64,000 nt of DNA from Taibaiella helva (lineage in GTDB: Bacteria; Bacteroidota; Bacteroidia; Chitinophagales; Chitinophagaceae). The notes under the pieces were generated by a model. The model ran no database searches and was not told the origin of the DNA. It was given only the letters and a program-made list of their open reading frames with translations. The stretch lies in assembly GCF_003545695.1 (NCBI RefSeq), contig NZ_QUZZ01000008.1:62001-126000 (forward strand), given 5' to 3'. Positions 20,086 to 28,545 of this stretch are shown here, one piece after another. Both the position numbers and the translations under genes were made by a program. Position 1 is the stretch's first letter. Each line of letters starts with the position of its first letter.

Positions 20086-22017
20086 TTATTTCACCATAGC
20101 TTTAATCGCACCGAACTCGGTACCGTTAGTGATACGGATCACATAGGTACCTGCGCGCAGACCTGTATTGGCCAGGGTGTACACACCGTGTCCGTTGCTG
20201 GCGTTCAGCGCCTGGCTGTATACCATACGGCCGGTCATATCGAAGATCTGGGCAGTCAGGTTGGCTGATTTTTGCAGGGAAATACCCAACTGGATCGCAT
20301 CAGGTGTAGCGTCGCCCAGTACCTGCAGTGCGAGCTGTCCGCGTTGCGTACCAAAGATGCCTACTGTTTTTTCCTGTACTTTGATGTCGTCATAAGTGAG
20401 CTCGTAAGCACCGCTGGTGTTGCACTCGTAGGTGAAGGCAAGGTAGAAGTTCGAACCTTTGTAAGGGGTAAGATCGATACCGCTGATCTGCTCCCAGGTA
20501 TCCGTAGCAGGCATGTTGCTCATAGCAGGTACGCTCACTGTTGTCCAGGCGGCGCTGCTGGGGTTGGTGCCGGCCACGTAGTTGGTAGAAACCTTAACTG
20601 TGCGGGTAGCGGCACCATCATAGTGGCGGTATTGCCACAGGCTCAGCTCAGGAGCAGTCATAGCAGAGAAATTGAACGGCGCGTTAGAGATCAGCCAGTC
20701 TTCATTCGCTTCTGATGTACCGGGTGCAGAACCGCCGTTAATGTACACGGAGAAGGTATCGGTAGAACCGTGAACGTTACGGCTGGAGCACTTCCAGGTT
20801 TTGGTGCCGGCTACACTATACTGTACGAATACGCCCATGGCAGGAAAATTGCAATTAGCAAAGGTTTCGTTCAGTGTGGTCATCGGGGTGGGGGCTGGGG
20901 GTGTAGTGGTATCTACTGTGCTGAAAGTCCAGGCGGTATTGCTGGTAATCGCTTCATTAGGTAAGGTACCTCCAGTCTTGGTGAAAGCGCCTGCAGGCAT
21001 TTTTACGAAATAGCTGGTGTTGTTTTCCAGCGCCAGGCCGTTGATGGTAACAGAAGAATCGGTGTTGATCGTGGCAGCGGTAGTCACATTAAAAGTAGCT
21101 ACAGGTGTGCCGGGAGCAGATGCTTTATACAGCTCAACATTACCGGTGCCGATGGCCGGCGGATTGTCATATTTGATATGCAGTGTATTGGTAGCCAGGG
21201 GAACGTTGGTGCCTGTAGGTGTCTTAGACACTACCTGGATGTTGGTTGCAGTAGCGGCGCCGGTCCAGGTCAGGGTGTAATCGTCAATGCCGGTAGTGGT
21301 CCTGTTGCCGGTTCCTGTAGTGTTGTTCAGCGCTACGATACGGATATATACCGGACCTGACTGGTTATCTAATGCCGTGCCGAAATTCACCGTTACAGTG
21401 TGATTGGCAAAGGTATTGCCACCTGTGGTCATGGTACCTGTGGTCGTAGCCGGGGTAAAAGTAGTAGGAGTGCTGCCGAAGCCATAATCCACTTTCCAGG
21501 TGGTTACTCTTGCAGAGGTTGAATCAAGGGACTGCAGCTTGAAGGAAAGATTGAAGCTGTTCAGGCCGGTAGTATTGGCGAGCTGCAATACAAAAGCGGC
21601 GCCGGAATCTGAATTGGGGAAGCTGGTGCTGGTAGCGCCAACCTGCCTTACAGAAAGGGACCTGTTGGTTTCGGACGCCTGCAGCGCAGATGTACCGGAA
21701 GCATAATAAGCAAAAGGAGTAGCGGAAGCCGAATTCCTGAAACCGCCTGAGAAAGTGGACCATTCTGTTGCCGTACCCACTGTTCCCGTATATTTGGTCG
21801 CCGTAACATCGGTACCCAGTATAGTAGCAGTTGCTCCGGTACGTACGGTCCAGCCTATAGGCAGTCCTCCGGCTATATTATTGAAATCCTGTGTGTAGCT
21901 GGTACCCGTCAAGCTCAACTGAGCATTGGCTTCCGTTCCTGATGCAGCTGTCAGCGCCAGGGCCGCCAGACCTGCGGTCAATGTTCTCTTGTTCAATAGT
22001 GATGATCTCATACGCAC
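20086..22017 (-). CDS. Secreted adhesin-like protein with Ig-like, choice-of-anchor J and T9SS type A domains
   Basis: Exported protein of 643 residues, rich in Thr, Ser, Ala and Gly. After the signal peptide (ALTAASGTEANAQ) comes an N-terminal jelly-roll-like domain (about 35-250). An SbsA-type Ig-like domain follows (about 255-365: VVSKTPTGTNVPLATNTL, LALENNTSYFVKMPAGAFT). A choice-of-anchor J domain covers about 375-550 (NEDWLISNAPFNF, TWEQISGIDLTPYKGSN, YLAFTYECNTSGAYELTYDD). The last ~75 residues form a type A T9SS sorting domain. A surface or matrix role is likely; no catalytic site is seen. Confidence 0.85.
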   Translation of the reverse strand: MRMRSSLLNKRTLTAGLAALALTAASGTEANAQLSLTGTSYTQDFNNIAGGLPIGWTVRTGATATILGTDVTATKYTGTVGTATEWSTFSGGFRNSASATPFAYYASGTSALQASETNRSLSVRQVGATSTSFPNSDSGAAFVLQLANTTGLNSFNLSFKLQSLDSTSARVTTWKVDYGFGSTPTTFTPATTTGTMTTGGNTFANHTVTVNFGTALDNQSGPVYIRIVALNNTTGTGNRTTTGIDDYTLTWTGAATATNIQVVSKTPTGTNVPLATNTLHIKYDNPPAIGTGNVELYKASAPGTPVATFNVTTAATINTDSSVTINGLALENNTSYFVKMPAGAFTKTGGTLPNEAITSNTAWTFSTVDTTTPPAPTPMTTLNETFANCNFPAMGVFVQYSVAGTKTWKCSSRNVHGSTDTFSVYINGGSAPGTSEANEDWLISNAPFNFSAMTAPELSLWQYRHYDGAATRTVKVSTNYVAGTNPSSAAWTTVSVPAMSNMPATDTWEQISGIDLTPYKGSNFYLAFTYECNTSGAYELTYDDIKVQEKTVGIFGTQRGQLALQVLGDATPDAIQLGISLQKSANLTAQIFDMTGRMVYSQALNASNGHGVYTLANTGLRAGTYVIRITNGTEFGAIKAMVK

Positions 22018-22058
22018 CGTTTTTTGAATATTTAATTATATTATAAAAATAAGTCGGG

Positions 22059-22066
22059 CAAAATTA
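22059..22066 (-). promoter_or_regulatory. -7 box of the choice-of-anchor protein gene
   Basis: TAATTTTG on the minus strand fits TAnnTTTG exactly, 41 bases upstream of the start at 22017. A TTG (minus strand, 22084-22086) 17 bases further upstream could be the -33 element. Confidence 0.6.
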
Positions 22067-22198
22067 GAGAATCCCCTTAACCCCAACCATGGATGCCGGT
22101 AGATTTCATATACAGTTAATGTACATGGTTATGTATTTTTTGTAATAATGCGTTACAGCTTAACTATAACCCGCTTTCCGATCACGCGATCATTTCCT

Positions 22199-22206
22199 TA
22201 TTTTTG
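22199..22206 (+). promoter_or_regulatory. -7 box of parE
   Basis: TATTTTTG fits TAnnTTTG exactly, 29 bases before the parE start at 22236. Confidence 0.6.
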
Positions 22207-22235
22207 CACGGCTTAAAAGGTAATTCAGAACTCTT

Positions 22236-24128
22236 ATGGCAGAAGAAAAAGTAACAGCAGAATATAACGAAGACAGTATCCGGTCGCTCGACTGGCGCGA
22301 GCACATACGCCTGCGCCCCGGTATGTACATCGGCAAGCTGGGCGACGGCAGCAGCATGGACGACGGCATCTACGTGCTGCTGAAGGAAGTGGTGGACAAC
22401 TGCATCGATGAATACACTATGGGTTTTGGCAAGCAGATCGAAATATCCGTAGCAGACGGCTCGGTGCTGGTAAGGGACTACGGCCGGGGCATTCCCCTGG
22501 GAAAAGTGGTCGATGTGGTGAGCAAGATCAATACCGGCGCCAAATACGATAGCAAGGCCTTCCAGAAATCGGTAGGCTTGAATGGTGTGGGTACCAAGGC
22601 GGTGAACGCGCTCAGCAGCAGTTTCAGGGTAACTTCTTACCGTGATGGTAAGGCCAAGACCGCTGAATTCGCAAAAGGCCAGCTGGTAAAGGAGTATAAG
22701 GAAGTGCCCACGACCGAGCAGAACGGTACCGAGGTCAGCTTTACGCCCGACGATTCGGTGTTTAAGAATTACCACTTCATCCAGGACTACAACATCAACC
22801 AGATCTGGAATTATTGCTACCTCAACGCCGGCCTGGCCATTTATCTCAACGGGAAAAAATTCCTCTCCAGGAACGGCCTGCTTGATCTGCTGACGAATAA
22901 GACCAATCCTGAAGAGCTCCGTTATCCCATTATCCATCTGAAAGGCGAGGATATAGAGGTGGCGCTGACCCATACCGGCGATTACGGCGAAGAGATCTAT
23001 TCCTTTGTCAACGGACAGCACACTACGCAGGGCGGTACGCACCAGGCGGCTTTCCGGGAGGCTTTCGTGAAGACGGTAAGGGATTTTTATAAAAAGGATT
23101 ACGATGCTGCCGATATCCGGCAAAGTATCTGCGCTGCGATCTCGGTGAGGGTGCAGGAGCCGGTGTTCGAATCGCAGACCAAGACCAAGCTGGGCTCGCT
23201 CACTACTTATGAGAATGGCCCTTCGATGAAGAGCTTCGTCCTGGATTTCCTCTCCAAAGAGCTGGACAATTACCTGCACAAAAACGCTGCTGTAGCCGAG
23301 GCGCTGAAAAAGCGTATCGAGCAGAGCGAGCGCGAGCGCAAAGAGCTGTCCGGCATCCGTAAGCTGGCTAATGAGCGGGCCAAAAAAGCCAACCTGCATA
23401 ACAAAAAGCTGAGGGACTGCCGTATTCACCTGAACGACGAGCCCCCCGCTAAGAATAAAGACGTGTTTCAGCAACGTCAGCTGGAGTCGACGATCTTCAT
23501 CACGGAGGGAGACTCGGCCAGCGGATCGATCACCAAGACCCGCAATGTAGAGTCGCAGGCAGTATTCAGCCTGAGGGGGAAGCCGCTCAACTGCTTTGGC
23601 CTGACCAAGAAAGTCGTTTATGAAAACGAAGAATTCAACCTGCTGCAGCATGCGCTCAATATCGAGGAAGGCATGGAAGGGCTGCGCTACAACAATATTG
23701 TGATCGCCACCGATGCCGATGTGGACGGGATGCACATCCGCCTGCTGATCATGACCTTCTTCCTGCAGTTCTTTCCCGACCTGGTCCGCAATGGTCACGT
23801 GTATATCCTGGAAACGCCTTTGTTCCGGGTGCGCAACAAGCAAAAGACCATTTACTGCTACAACGAGGAGGAAAAGCAGAAGGCGATTGCCGAGCTGGGC
23901 AACCGCCCCGAGATTACCCGCTTTAAAGGTCTGGGCGAGATCTCACCGGAAGAGTTCGGCAAGTTTATCGGTGAAGACATGCGCCGGGAGCCGGTGATGC
24001 TGACCAAGGATGCGCATATCCAGAAGCTATTGCAGGAGTTTATGGGCAAGAACACACCCGAACGCCAGAAATTCATTATCGAAAACCTGATCGTAGAAAA
24101 GGACCTGGCCGAAGAAGCCGCTGCCTGA
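22236..24128 (+). CDS. parE: DNA topoisomerase IV subunit B
   Basis: Type IIA topoisomerase ATPase subunit of 630 residues, the size of Bacteroidota ParE. The GHKL ATPase motifs are present ([35 protein letters not shown]), followed by the transducer domain with QTKTKLGS and a TOPRIM domain ([23 protein letters not shown]) and a C-terminal [12 protein letters not shown]. With ParC it decatenates daughter chromosomes and relaxes supercoils. GyrB is the alternative call, but the length and the N-terminus favour ParE. parC is not next to it: a terminator follows at once. Confidence 0.93.
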   Translation: MAEEKVTAEYNEDSIRSLDWREHIRLRPGMYIGKLGDGSSMDDGIYVLLKEVVDNCIDEYTMGFGKQIEISVADGSVLVRDYGRGIPLGKVVDVVSKINTGAKYDSKAFQKSVGLNGVGTKAVNALSSSFRVTSYRDGKAKTAEFAKGQLVKEYKEVPTTEQNGTEVSFTPDDSVFKNYHFIQDYNINQIWNYCYLNAGLAIYLNGKKFLSRNGLLDLLTNKTNPEELRYPIIHLKGEDIEVALTHTGDYGEEIYSFVNGQHTTQGGTHQAAFREAFVKTVRDFYKKDYDAADIRQSICAAISVRVQEPVFESQTKTKLGSLTTYENGPSMKSFVLDFLSKELDNYLHKNAAVAEALKKRIEQSERERKELSGIRKLANERAKKANLHNKKLRDCRIHLNDEPPAKNKDVFQQRQLESTIFITEGDSASGSITKTRNVESQAVFSLRGKPLNCFGLTKKVVYENEEFNLLQHALNIEEGMEGLRYNNIVIATDADVDGMHIRLLIMTFFLQFFPDLVRNGHVYILETPLFRVRNKQKTIYCYNEEEKQKAIAELGNRPEITRFKGLGEISPEEFGKFIGEDMRREPVMLTKDAHIQKLLQEFMGKNTPERQKFIIENLIVEKDLAEEAAA

Positions 24129-24146
24129 TCTGCCTCTATAAAATAC

Positions 24147-24179
24147 AAAACAGACCGGTCGCCGGTCTGTTTTGCTTTT
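24147..24179 (+). terminator. Terminator of parE
   Basis: 12-bp stem AAAACAGACCGG with CCGGTCTGTTTT around a three-base loop, then GCTTTT. Confidence 0.9.
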
Positions 24180-24188
24180 ATCCTGCTT

Positions 24189-24404
24189 ATGCTGCATCAG
24201 ATCACACCGGGCATGGCCCTGGTATTCCTGTTGGGAATGGCGGCCTTAGTGCTTTCCCTGCTCTGTTACCGGCAGGCCAGCCGCAAGCGCCGGCTGGGCG
24301 AACCTTTTGAGAAAAAGGCGGCTATAGCCTTTTTTACCTTGCTGCTGGCTGTGGTGTTATTGCTCACCAGCCTTTTTCAGCTGGCGCTTCTTGTCAGGGC
24401 CTGA
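24189..24404 (+). CDS. Small two-helix membrane protein
   Basis: Short protein of 71 residues with two likely membrane helices (about residues 9-26, ALVFLLGMAALVLSLLCY, and 45-67, AIAFFTLLLAVVLLLTSLFQ) joined by a basic loop (RQASRKRRLGEPFEKK). This two-helix layout is common for small Bacteroidota inner membrane proteins of unknown function. It begins just 10 bases after the parE terminator. Confidence 0.55.
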   Translation: MLHQITPGMALVFLLGMAALVLSLLCYRQASRKRRLGEPFEKKAAIAFFTLLLAVVLLLTSLFQLALLVRA

Positions 24405-24459
24405 CCGAGATACTGTATTAAAGTCTTCGTGTGGACAAAGTCCTTATTCAACGATAGCA

Positions 24460-24660
24460 TTATTGGGTCGGAGGGCAACCGGTTGTTTCCGGCGTATTGC
24501 ATAAGGGAAGGGCGCAGCTATTCAAACATTTGAGGGTTACGCAGGATGGTAGCAATGTTCCTCCCGCTATTATGGCAATTTTCTCTTTTGATGTCAGTGG
24601 CGCGATAGCTTCTTTGTGCAGCACCAGTTTTGGGACGAATGTCAGTTTCGTTTTTTTCAT
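24460..24660 (-). CDS. RiPP precursor-like peptide (class I lanthipeptide-type leader)
   Basis: Peptide of 66 residues. The start at 24660 gives the leader MKKTKLTFVPKLVLHKEA followed by IAPL and ends in a double glycine (IIAGG), matching the Bacteroidota class I lanthipeptide leader type (MKK...L.L.K..I..L...GG). The core after GG is short and has five Cys among Ser/Thr and Pro (SCVTLKCLNSC, then NTPETTGCPP). This fits dehydration of Ser/Thr and thioether rings with Cys. No modifying enzyme or transporter is near. A longer reading from 24702 is possible but would hide the leader. Confidence 0.65.
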   Translation of the reverse strand: MKKTKLTFVPKLVLHKEAIAPLTSKEKIAIIAGGTLLPSCVTLKCLNSCALPLCNTPETTGCPPTQ

Positions 24661-24772
24661 AGCATGTAGTTGAAAGGTAATCTCCCCTGTCTTAACCGCC
24701 ATGGGGAAAATTCAGCGTTAATATGAAAGGTGCAATATGTTCCCGGCGTTATGTCCTATTTATCCTCATCAG

Positions 24773-25267
24773 CTAGCCGATGGGGCCGCCGCCTCCGGTA
24801 CATTTCTGATAGGTAACGACCACATACAGAGATGCCGAGGTTGAGGTAGTGGATACAATAATATCCGGCTTGTACTCGATATAGCGGATAGTATAGCCTG
24901 TGGGATTGTTAGCGTTGGCCCAGGTATTGGCTGCCTGGATGATCTGGTTTTGTTCTGCAATAGTAATCGTTTGGTTGCTGCTGATGATCCACAATAACGT
25001 TGGCAGGGAAAGATGGGGGCTGGTTAAAACAATGGTCGTAGATGTTCCTGTGCACTGTGGCCGGTCGCAATTGCCTACAGCATTAAGCTCGCTGCAAAGC
25101 GCAAGGTAGCCGATAACATTCCTGTCGGGTGCACAACGTAGAGGGAGCGTCTGGGTTACCTGTGCAGGGCGTGGTTGCTGTACAGTAGTCTCTTTCTTGG
25201 AGCAGCCGGTCGCTGCGAGCAGCAGGATGGGAAGGGTGCATAGTACACTTGATCTGAATCGTAGCAT
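24773..25267 (-). CDS. Hypothetical lipoprotein
   Basis: Protein of 164 residues with a lipoprotein signal peptide (LPILLLAATGC, acylated Cys at residue 22). The mature part has a Cys-containing segment (LRCAPDRNVIGYLALCSELNAVGNCDRPQC) and a Thr/Ser-rich, strand-like C-terminus that ends in a Gly run. The function is unknown. It lies 112 bases upstream of the RiPP-like peptide gene on the same strand; whether the two are linked is open. Confidence 0.65.
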   Translation of the reverse strand: MLRFRSSVLCTLPILLLAATGCSKKETTVQQPRPAQVTQTLPLRCAPDRNVIGYLALCSELNAVGNCDRPQCTGTSTTIVLTSPHLSLPTLLWIISSNQTITIAEQNQIIQAANTWANANNPTGYTIRYIEYKPDIIVSTTSTSASLYVVVTYQKCTGGGGPIG

Positions 25268-25459
25268 AGATATTGGGATTTGGAAGTGGATGATTGCGTG
25301 TCGGGTTTATGTAAAGCTAACTTATCCGTCATATGACCAAGGTCCCTGCTTTGTAGCGTAGTGCAATGGATTTGTAGCCTGAGGTATTTAATTTGTGGCA
25401 TCTCATTGGCTTAACGTTCTTTTTAGCAGAAATAAAAATCCCTTCCCGCCGGGGAGTCG

Positions 25460-25467
25460 TACCTTTG
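25460..25467 (+). promoter_or_regulatory. -7 box that decides the MFS start
   Basis: TACCTTTG fits TAnnTTTG exactly. It lies inside the longest reading of the MFS gene (from GTG 25395), so transcription probably starts downstream of that GTG and translation begins later, at TTG 25485. Confidence 0.5.
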
Positions 25468-25484
25468 TCGTCAAAAATAATTCC

Positions 25485-26864
25485 TTGTCCTTCTCCGATA
25501 CCTTCTTACAGAAGAATCCCGCGCTCGCGGTTAAAGAGTTCCGGTATTACCTCGCTATCCGATTCGGCCTCATCTTTGCCCTGGCCATGCAGTTCTCTAT
25601 TGTCAGCTACTGGGTGTACCACATTACAGGCCAAAGCAAGCTGGCGCTGGGCTTTGTGGGCCTGGCCGAAGTGATCCCTGTCATCAGCTGCTCCCTGTTC
25701 TCGGGACATATCGTCGACCAGCGGGAAAAAAGAGGCATGCTGCTGAAGGCACTTACCGGCTATATCCTGCTGGGCCTGGGATTATTGTACCTGTCCACGC
25801 CTTTTGCTATGCAGCACCTGGGCCATAACCTGCGGCTGGGCAGCATCTTCTTTCTTATTTTTATCGGCGGTATCCTGCGCTCTTTCCTGGGGCCAGCCTC
25901 CTTCTCCCTGCTGGGCCAACTGGTGCCCCGCAGCGATTATCCCAACGCTACCAGCTGGTCCAGCATGGCCTGGCAGATCGGCGCTGTATTGGGCCCATTG
26001 ATCGCTGGTACTACGATCGCTGTATTCAGTCCCGCCATACCCGAGTCGACGATCAACGATATGCAGCGTGTGAGTGATCTTAAAGCGAATAGCAGCGGTA
26101 TTATCATCGCTTCTGCCCTGGTCTTCTTTATTGAGTTGCTGCTGTTGGTCCCCCTGTTGAAAATACAGCCCAAGCCCATATTGAAGCAGACCCGTGAGCC
26201 GATATTCAAAAGCATCGGCGAGGGACTGAAATTTGTCTTCAAAACGCCGGCTTTGCTGGGCGCACAATGCCTCGATATGTTCTCCGTATTGTTCGGCGGC
26301 GCAGTGGCATTGCTGCCGGCGGTGCAGCAGGAATTTTTTCCGGACAACGGCACTTTCTTCAGTGGCGCCACCGCTTTCGGCTTCCTGCGGGCGGCGCCTG
26401 GTATCGGCGCCTTGATCACCCTGGGTTTGCTGGCCTTTATTCCCCTGCGTACGCATCCCGGCAAAAAGCTGTTTGCCTGTGTAGCAGGGTTCGGTGTGAG
26501 CATTATTATTTTCGGGCTTTCACGCAATTTTTTCCTGTCCTTCGGTGTGCTGGTGCTCTCCGGTATGTTTGATGCCGTAAGTGTCGTGATCCGGGGCACC
26601 ATCCTGCAGCTGGTTACTCCCGACGATATGCGGGGCCGGGTAGCCTCGGTCAATACCATGTTCATCAGCTCCTCCAACGAGCTGGGCGATTTTGAAAGCG
26701 GTGTGATGGCCAACTGGCTGGGTACAGTGCACGCGATCGTGCTGGGCGGATGCCTCACCCTGGCGGTAGTAGCGCTTACTTTCTGGCGCGCGCCGCAGCT
26801 GCGGCTGTTTTCCTTCGCTGAAGAAAGAGGAACGAAGAAAAAAGAAAGCGGAGCTAAAGAATGA
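25485..26864 (+). CDS. MFS transporter
   Basis: Integral membrane protein of about 460 residues with the hydrophobic profile of a 12-helix major facilitator. Features include a short N-terminal amphipathic stretch (FLQKNPALAVKEFRYYLAIR), the loop 2-3 segment GHIVDQREKRGMLLKA resembling the MFS DRxGRR motif, and a second half beginning near LKFVFKTPALLGAQ. The C-terminal tail is basic (ERGTKKKESGAKE). The family resembles EntS-like exporters, but the substrate is unknown. The frame is open from GTG 25395; the TTG at 25485 is preferred because of the upstream -7 box. Confidence 0.85.
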   Translation: MSFSDTFLQKNPALAVKEFRYYLAIRFGLIFALAMQFSIVSYWVYHITGQSKLALGFVGLAEVIPVISCSLFSGHIVDQREKRGMLLKALTGYILLGLGLLYLSTPFAMQHLGHNLRLGSIFFLIFIGGILRSFLGPASFSLLGQLVPRSDYPNATSWSSMAWQIGAVLGPLIAGTTIAVFSPAIPESTINDMQRVSDLKANSSGIIIASALVFFIELLLLVPLLKIQPKPILKQTREPIFKSIGEGLKFVFKTPALLGAQCLDMFSVLFGGAVALLPAVQQEFFPDNGTFFSGATAFGFLRAAPGIGALITLGLLAFIPLRTHPGKKLFACVAGFGVSIIIFGLSRNFFLSFGVLVLSGMFDAVSVVIRGTILQLVTPDDMRGRVASVNTMFISSSNELGDFESGVMANWLGTVHAIVLGGCLTLAVVALTFWRAPQLRLFSFAEERGTKKKESGAKE

Positions 26865-26932
26865 TACTGAGAAAAGCTTCATACAGAGCACTGTATTCTC
26901 TGTGCGGAAGTGTATCGCTGAAAGATTCCTAT

Positions 26933-26957
26933 GGAAACGTTGCACTGCAACGTCTCC
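26933..26957. other. Hairpin between convergent MFS and bestrophin genes
   Basis: ACGTTGCA (26937-26944) pairs with TGCAACGT (26946-26953) across one base; flanking GGA/TCC extend it with one mismatch. There is no T-run, so terminator activity is uncertain. Confidence 0.45.
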
Positions 26958-26977
26958 ACAAATCATTGCTGAAAGAA

Positions 26978-27856
26978 TCAAATAATTTCCCCCACGTGCT
27001 TCTTGATATTGGCGGCCATCTTATCCATGGGCAGATCATTGGGATCGAAGCCGAAGGGATCTTCAATTTCCTCGGCCACCAGCTCCAGGCTTGCCAGCAC
27101 ATAGAAGACGAAAGTGACGATAGGGGCCACATAATAACCCAGCAGCACCACATAGCCGAAGGGTAAGGTCATCACATAGATGAAGATGAACTTCTTGATG
27201 AAGGAGCTGTAAGAGTAGGGGATGGGTGTATTCTTAATGCGTTCGCAGGCGCCGCAGATATCCGTAAAGGAGGAGAGCTCTCCATTGAGCGTGATCAGCT
27301 GGTCGCCGGTAAGCTTACCATGCTTGTATAGCGTATTGATCCGCTGCATCATGAGACCTGCTACCTGGTTGGGCACATGCTTACGGGTATCGATATTGTC
27401 CAGCTCAGGATGATCGGTTTCGTCCAGCGCTACGCGCGTTACTTCCGATTGCAGGTGGTCTTTCAGCACCGAAGCATACAGAGGAATAGTTTCCCGGAAG
27501 AAATTCCTTGAGCTCTTGTCTTCCGTATCCAGCATCACATCCAGCTTCAGCGCCAGGTTACGGCTGTTGTTGACCAGGGAGCCCCATAGCCTGCGGCCTT
27601 CCCACCAGCGGTCATAGGCCGTATTGGTACGGAATACCAGCAGCATCGATATGGCAAAGCCCAGCAGGGTATGCATTACAGGCACATTCTTGACCCAGCT
27701 GTTCTGGCTCAGGTGCAGGTATTCGATCTCCCAGAAAGCAATGCCCAGCGAAAAGAGCGCCACAAATACCATATAGGGAAAGAGCCGCCTGAGCGTATCC
27801 GATTTTTGGATATGGAACAAGACATTGTACCAGTCTTTGGGATTGTATATCTTCAT
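26978..27856 (-). CDS. Bestrophin family ion channel
   Basis: Membrane protein of 292 residues of the bestrophin family (formerly UPF0187). It shows the family start YNPKDWYNVLFHIQKSDTLR, the second-helix region LLGFAISMLLVFRTNTAYDRWWEGRRLWG and the C-terminal IEDPFGFDPNDLPMDKMA. Prokaryotic members form pentameric channels for ions in the inner membrane. It is monocistronic and convergent with the MFS gene. Confidence 0.92.
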   Translation of the reverse strand: MKIYNPKDWYNVLFHIQKSDTLRRLFPYMVFVALFSLGIAFWEIEYLHLSQNSWVKNVPVMHTLLGFAISMLLVFRTNTAYDRWWEGRRLWGSLVNNSRNLALKLDVMLDTEDKSSRNFFRETIPLYASVLKDHLQSEVTRVALDETDHPELDNIDTRKHVPNQVAGLMMQRINTLYKHGKLTGDQLITLNGELSSFTDICGACERIKNTPIPYSYSSFIKKFIFIYVMTLPFGYVVLLGYYVAPIVTFVFYVLASLELVAEEIEDPFGFDPNDLPMDKMAANIKKHVGEII

Positions 27857-27879
27857 CGATGCTATGGACTTATAGGCGG

Positions 27880-27887
27880 CAAATATA
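27880..27887 (-). promoter_or_regulatory. -7 box of the bestrophin gene
   Basis: TATATTTG on the minus strand fits TAnnTTTG exactly, 23 bases upstream of the start at 27856. Confidence 0.6.
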
Positions 27888-28094
27888 TACGATTTGCGCT
27901 GAAACAGGTTACCGGCACATTAATGTTTTCCGCGAACGATTCTCCCCGGTTATTTCCCTTGTATTATAATTAACATATTCTGATGTTCTGTTTGTCATAT
28001 GCTTATGTATCTGATGCAGATAATGTGTTTGAGAGCGATAAAAAGAAAAGCGGCTTTTGCTAATTTTAAGTTCACCCCAAACTACCATTCTGAT

Positions 28095-28271
28095 ATGAAG
28101 AAGAAAATGCAATCTCCCAGGCTGAGCCTGTCTAAAAAGGCAATCGTTAGCCTGAACACGCGCGAAAGCCGCCAGGTTCAGGGCGGTCTCAACACCAATG
28201 CGAATTGCCCCCCTTCCGTAGGCTGTACCAAATATCAGCCTTGCATAACCTGCAATTGCCCCGACTGGTAA
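28095..28271 (+). CDS. RiPP precursor-like peptide (class I lanthipeptide-type leader)
   Basis: Peptide of 58 residues. The start at 28095 gives the leader MKKKMQSPRLSLSKKAIVSL ending in QGG at residues 30-32, the double-glycine cleavage type. The core of 26 residues has five Cys with Thr, Ser and Pro (NANCPPSVGCTK, then PCITCNCPDW). The leader pattern (MKKK...RLSL.KK.IVSL...GG) is shared with the next gene, which starts 30 bases downstream, so the pair forms a small operon closed by a strong terminator. The core could be crosslinked to (methyl)lanthionine rings. No LanB, LanC or LanT is present nearby. Confidence 0.75.
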   Translation: MKKKMQSPRLSLSKKAIVSLNTRESRQVQGGLNTNANCPPSVGCTKYQPCITCNCPDW

Positions 28272-28301
28272 GGGATGTTTTTGCTCATAACTAAAACCAA
28301 A

Positions 28302-28478
28302 ATGATGAAAAAGAAAAGCGCAAGCACCCGTCTGTCTTTAAAGAAAAAGACCATCGTTTCTCTTGGTGAACAGAAAATGCACGTCGTGCGCGGAGGAAGC
28401 TCCGATGTCGATCCGTTTACCTGTCTCAGCCAGGTAATGTGTTCTGACTCCAAACATTTGTTCACCTGCAAATGCTGA
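28302..28478 (+). CDS. RiPP precursor-like peptide, second of a tandem pair
   Basis: Peptide of 58 residues (or 57 from the adjacent ATG at 28305). The leader MMKKKSASTRLSLKKKTIV matches that of the preceding peptide and ends in VRGG. The core of 26 residues carries four Cys (FTCLSQVMCSDSK, then TCKC at the very end) and is unrelated in detail to the neighbour's core. Conserved leaders with divergent cores are the hallmark of RiPP precursor families served by one enzyme set. Confidence 0.75.
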   Translation: MMKKKSASTRLSLKKKTIVSLGEQKMHVVRGGSSDVDPFTCLSQVMCSDSKHLFTCKC

Positions 28479-28491
28479 TAAGTACATAAAA

Positions 28492-28530
28492 GAAAACCTC
28501 CGGTCGCTAAGACCGGAGGTTTTCTTTTTA
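28492..28530. terminator. Bidirectional terminator between RiPP pair and TPR gene
   Basis: Perfect 14-bp stem GAAAACCTCCGGTC with GACCGGAGGTTTTC around a five-base loop, with T-runs on both strands. It closes the peptide pair (+) and the gene ending at 28546 (-). Confidence 0.92.
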
Positions 28531-28545
28531 TCAAAACAAGCTTGA

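Noticed and set aside
22182-23843. 553-codon minus-strand frame opposite parE
   Set aside because: It is the antisense shadow of parE; the plus strand carries all topoisomerase motifs and the minus frame has no recognisable domain.
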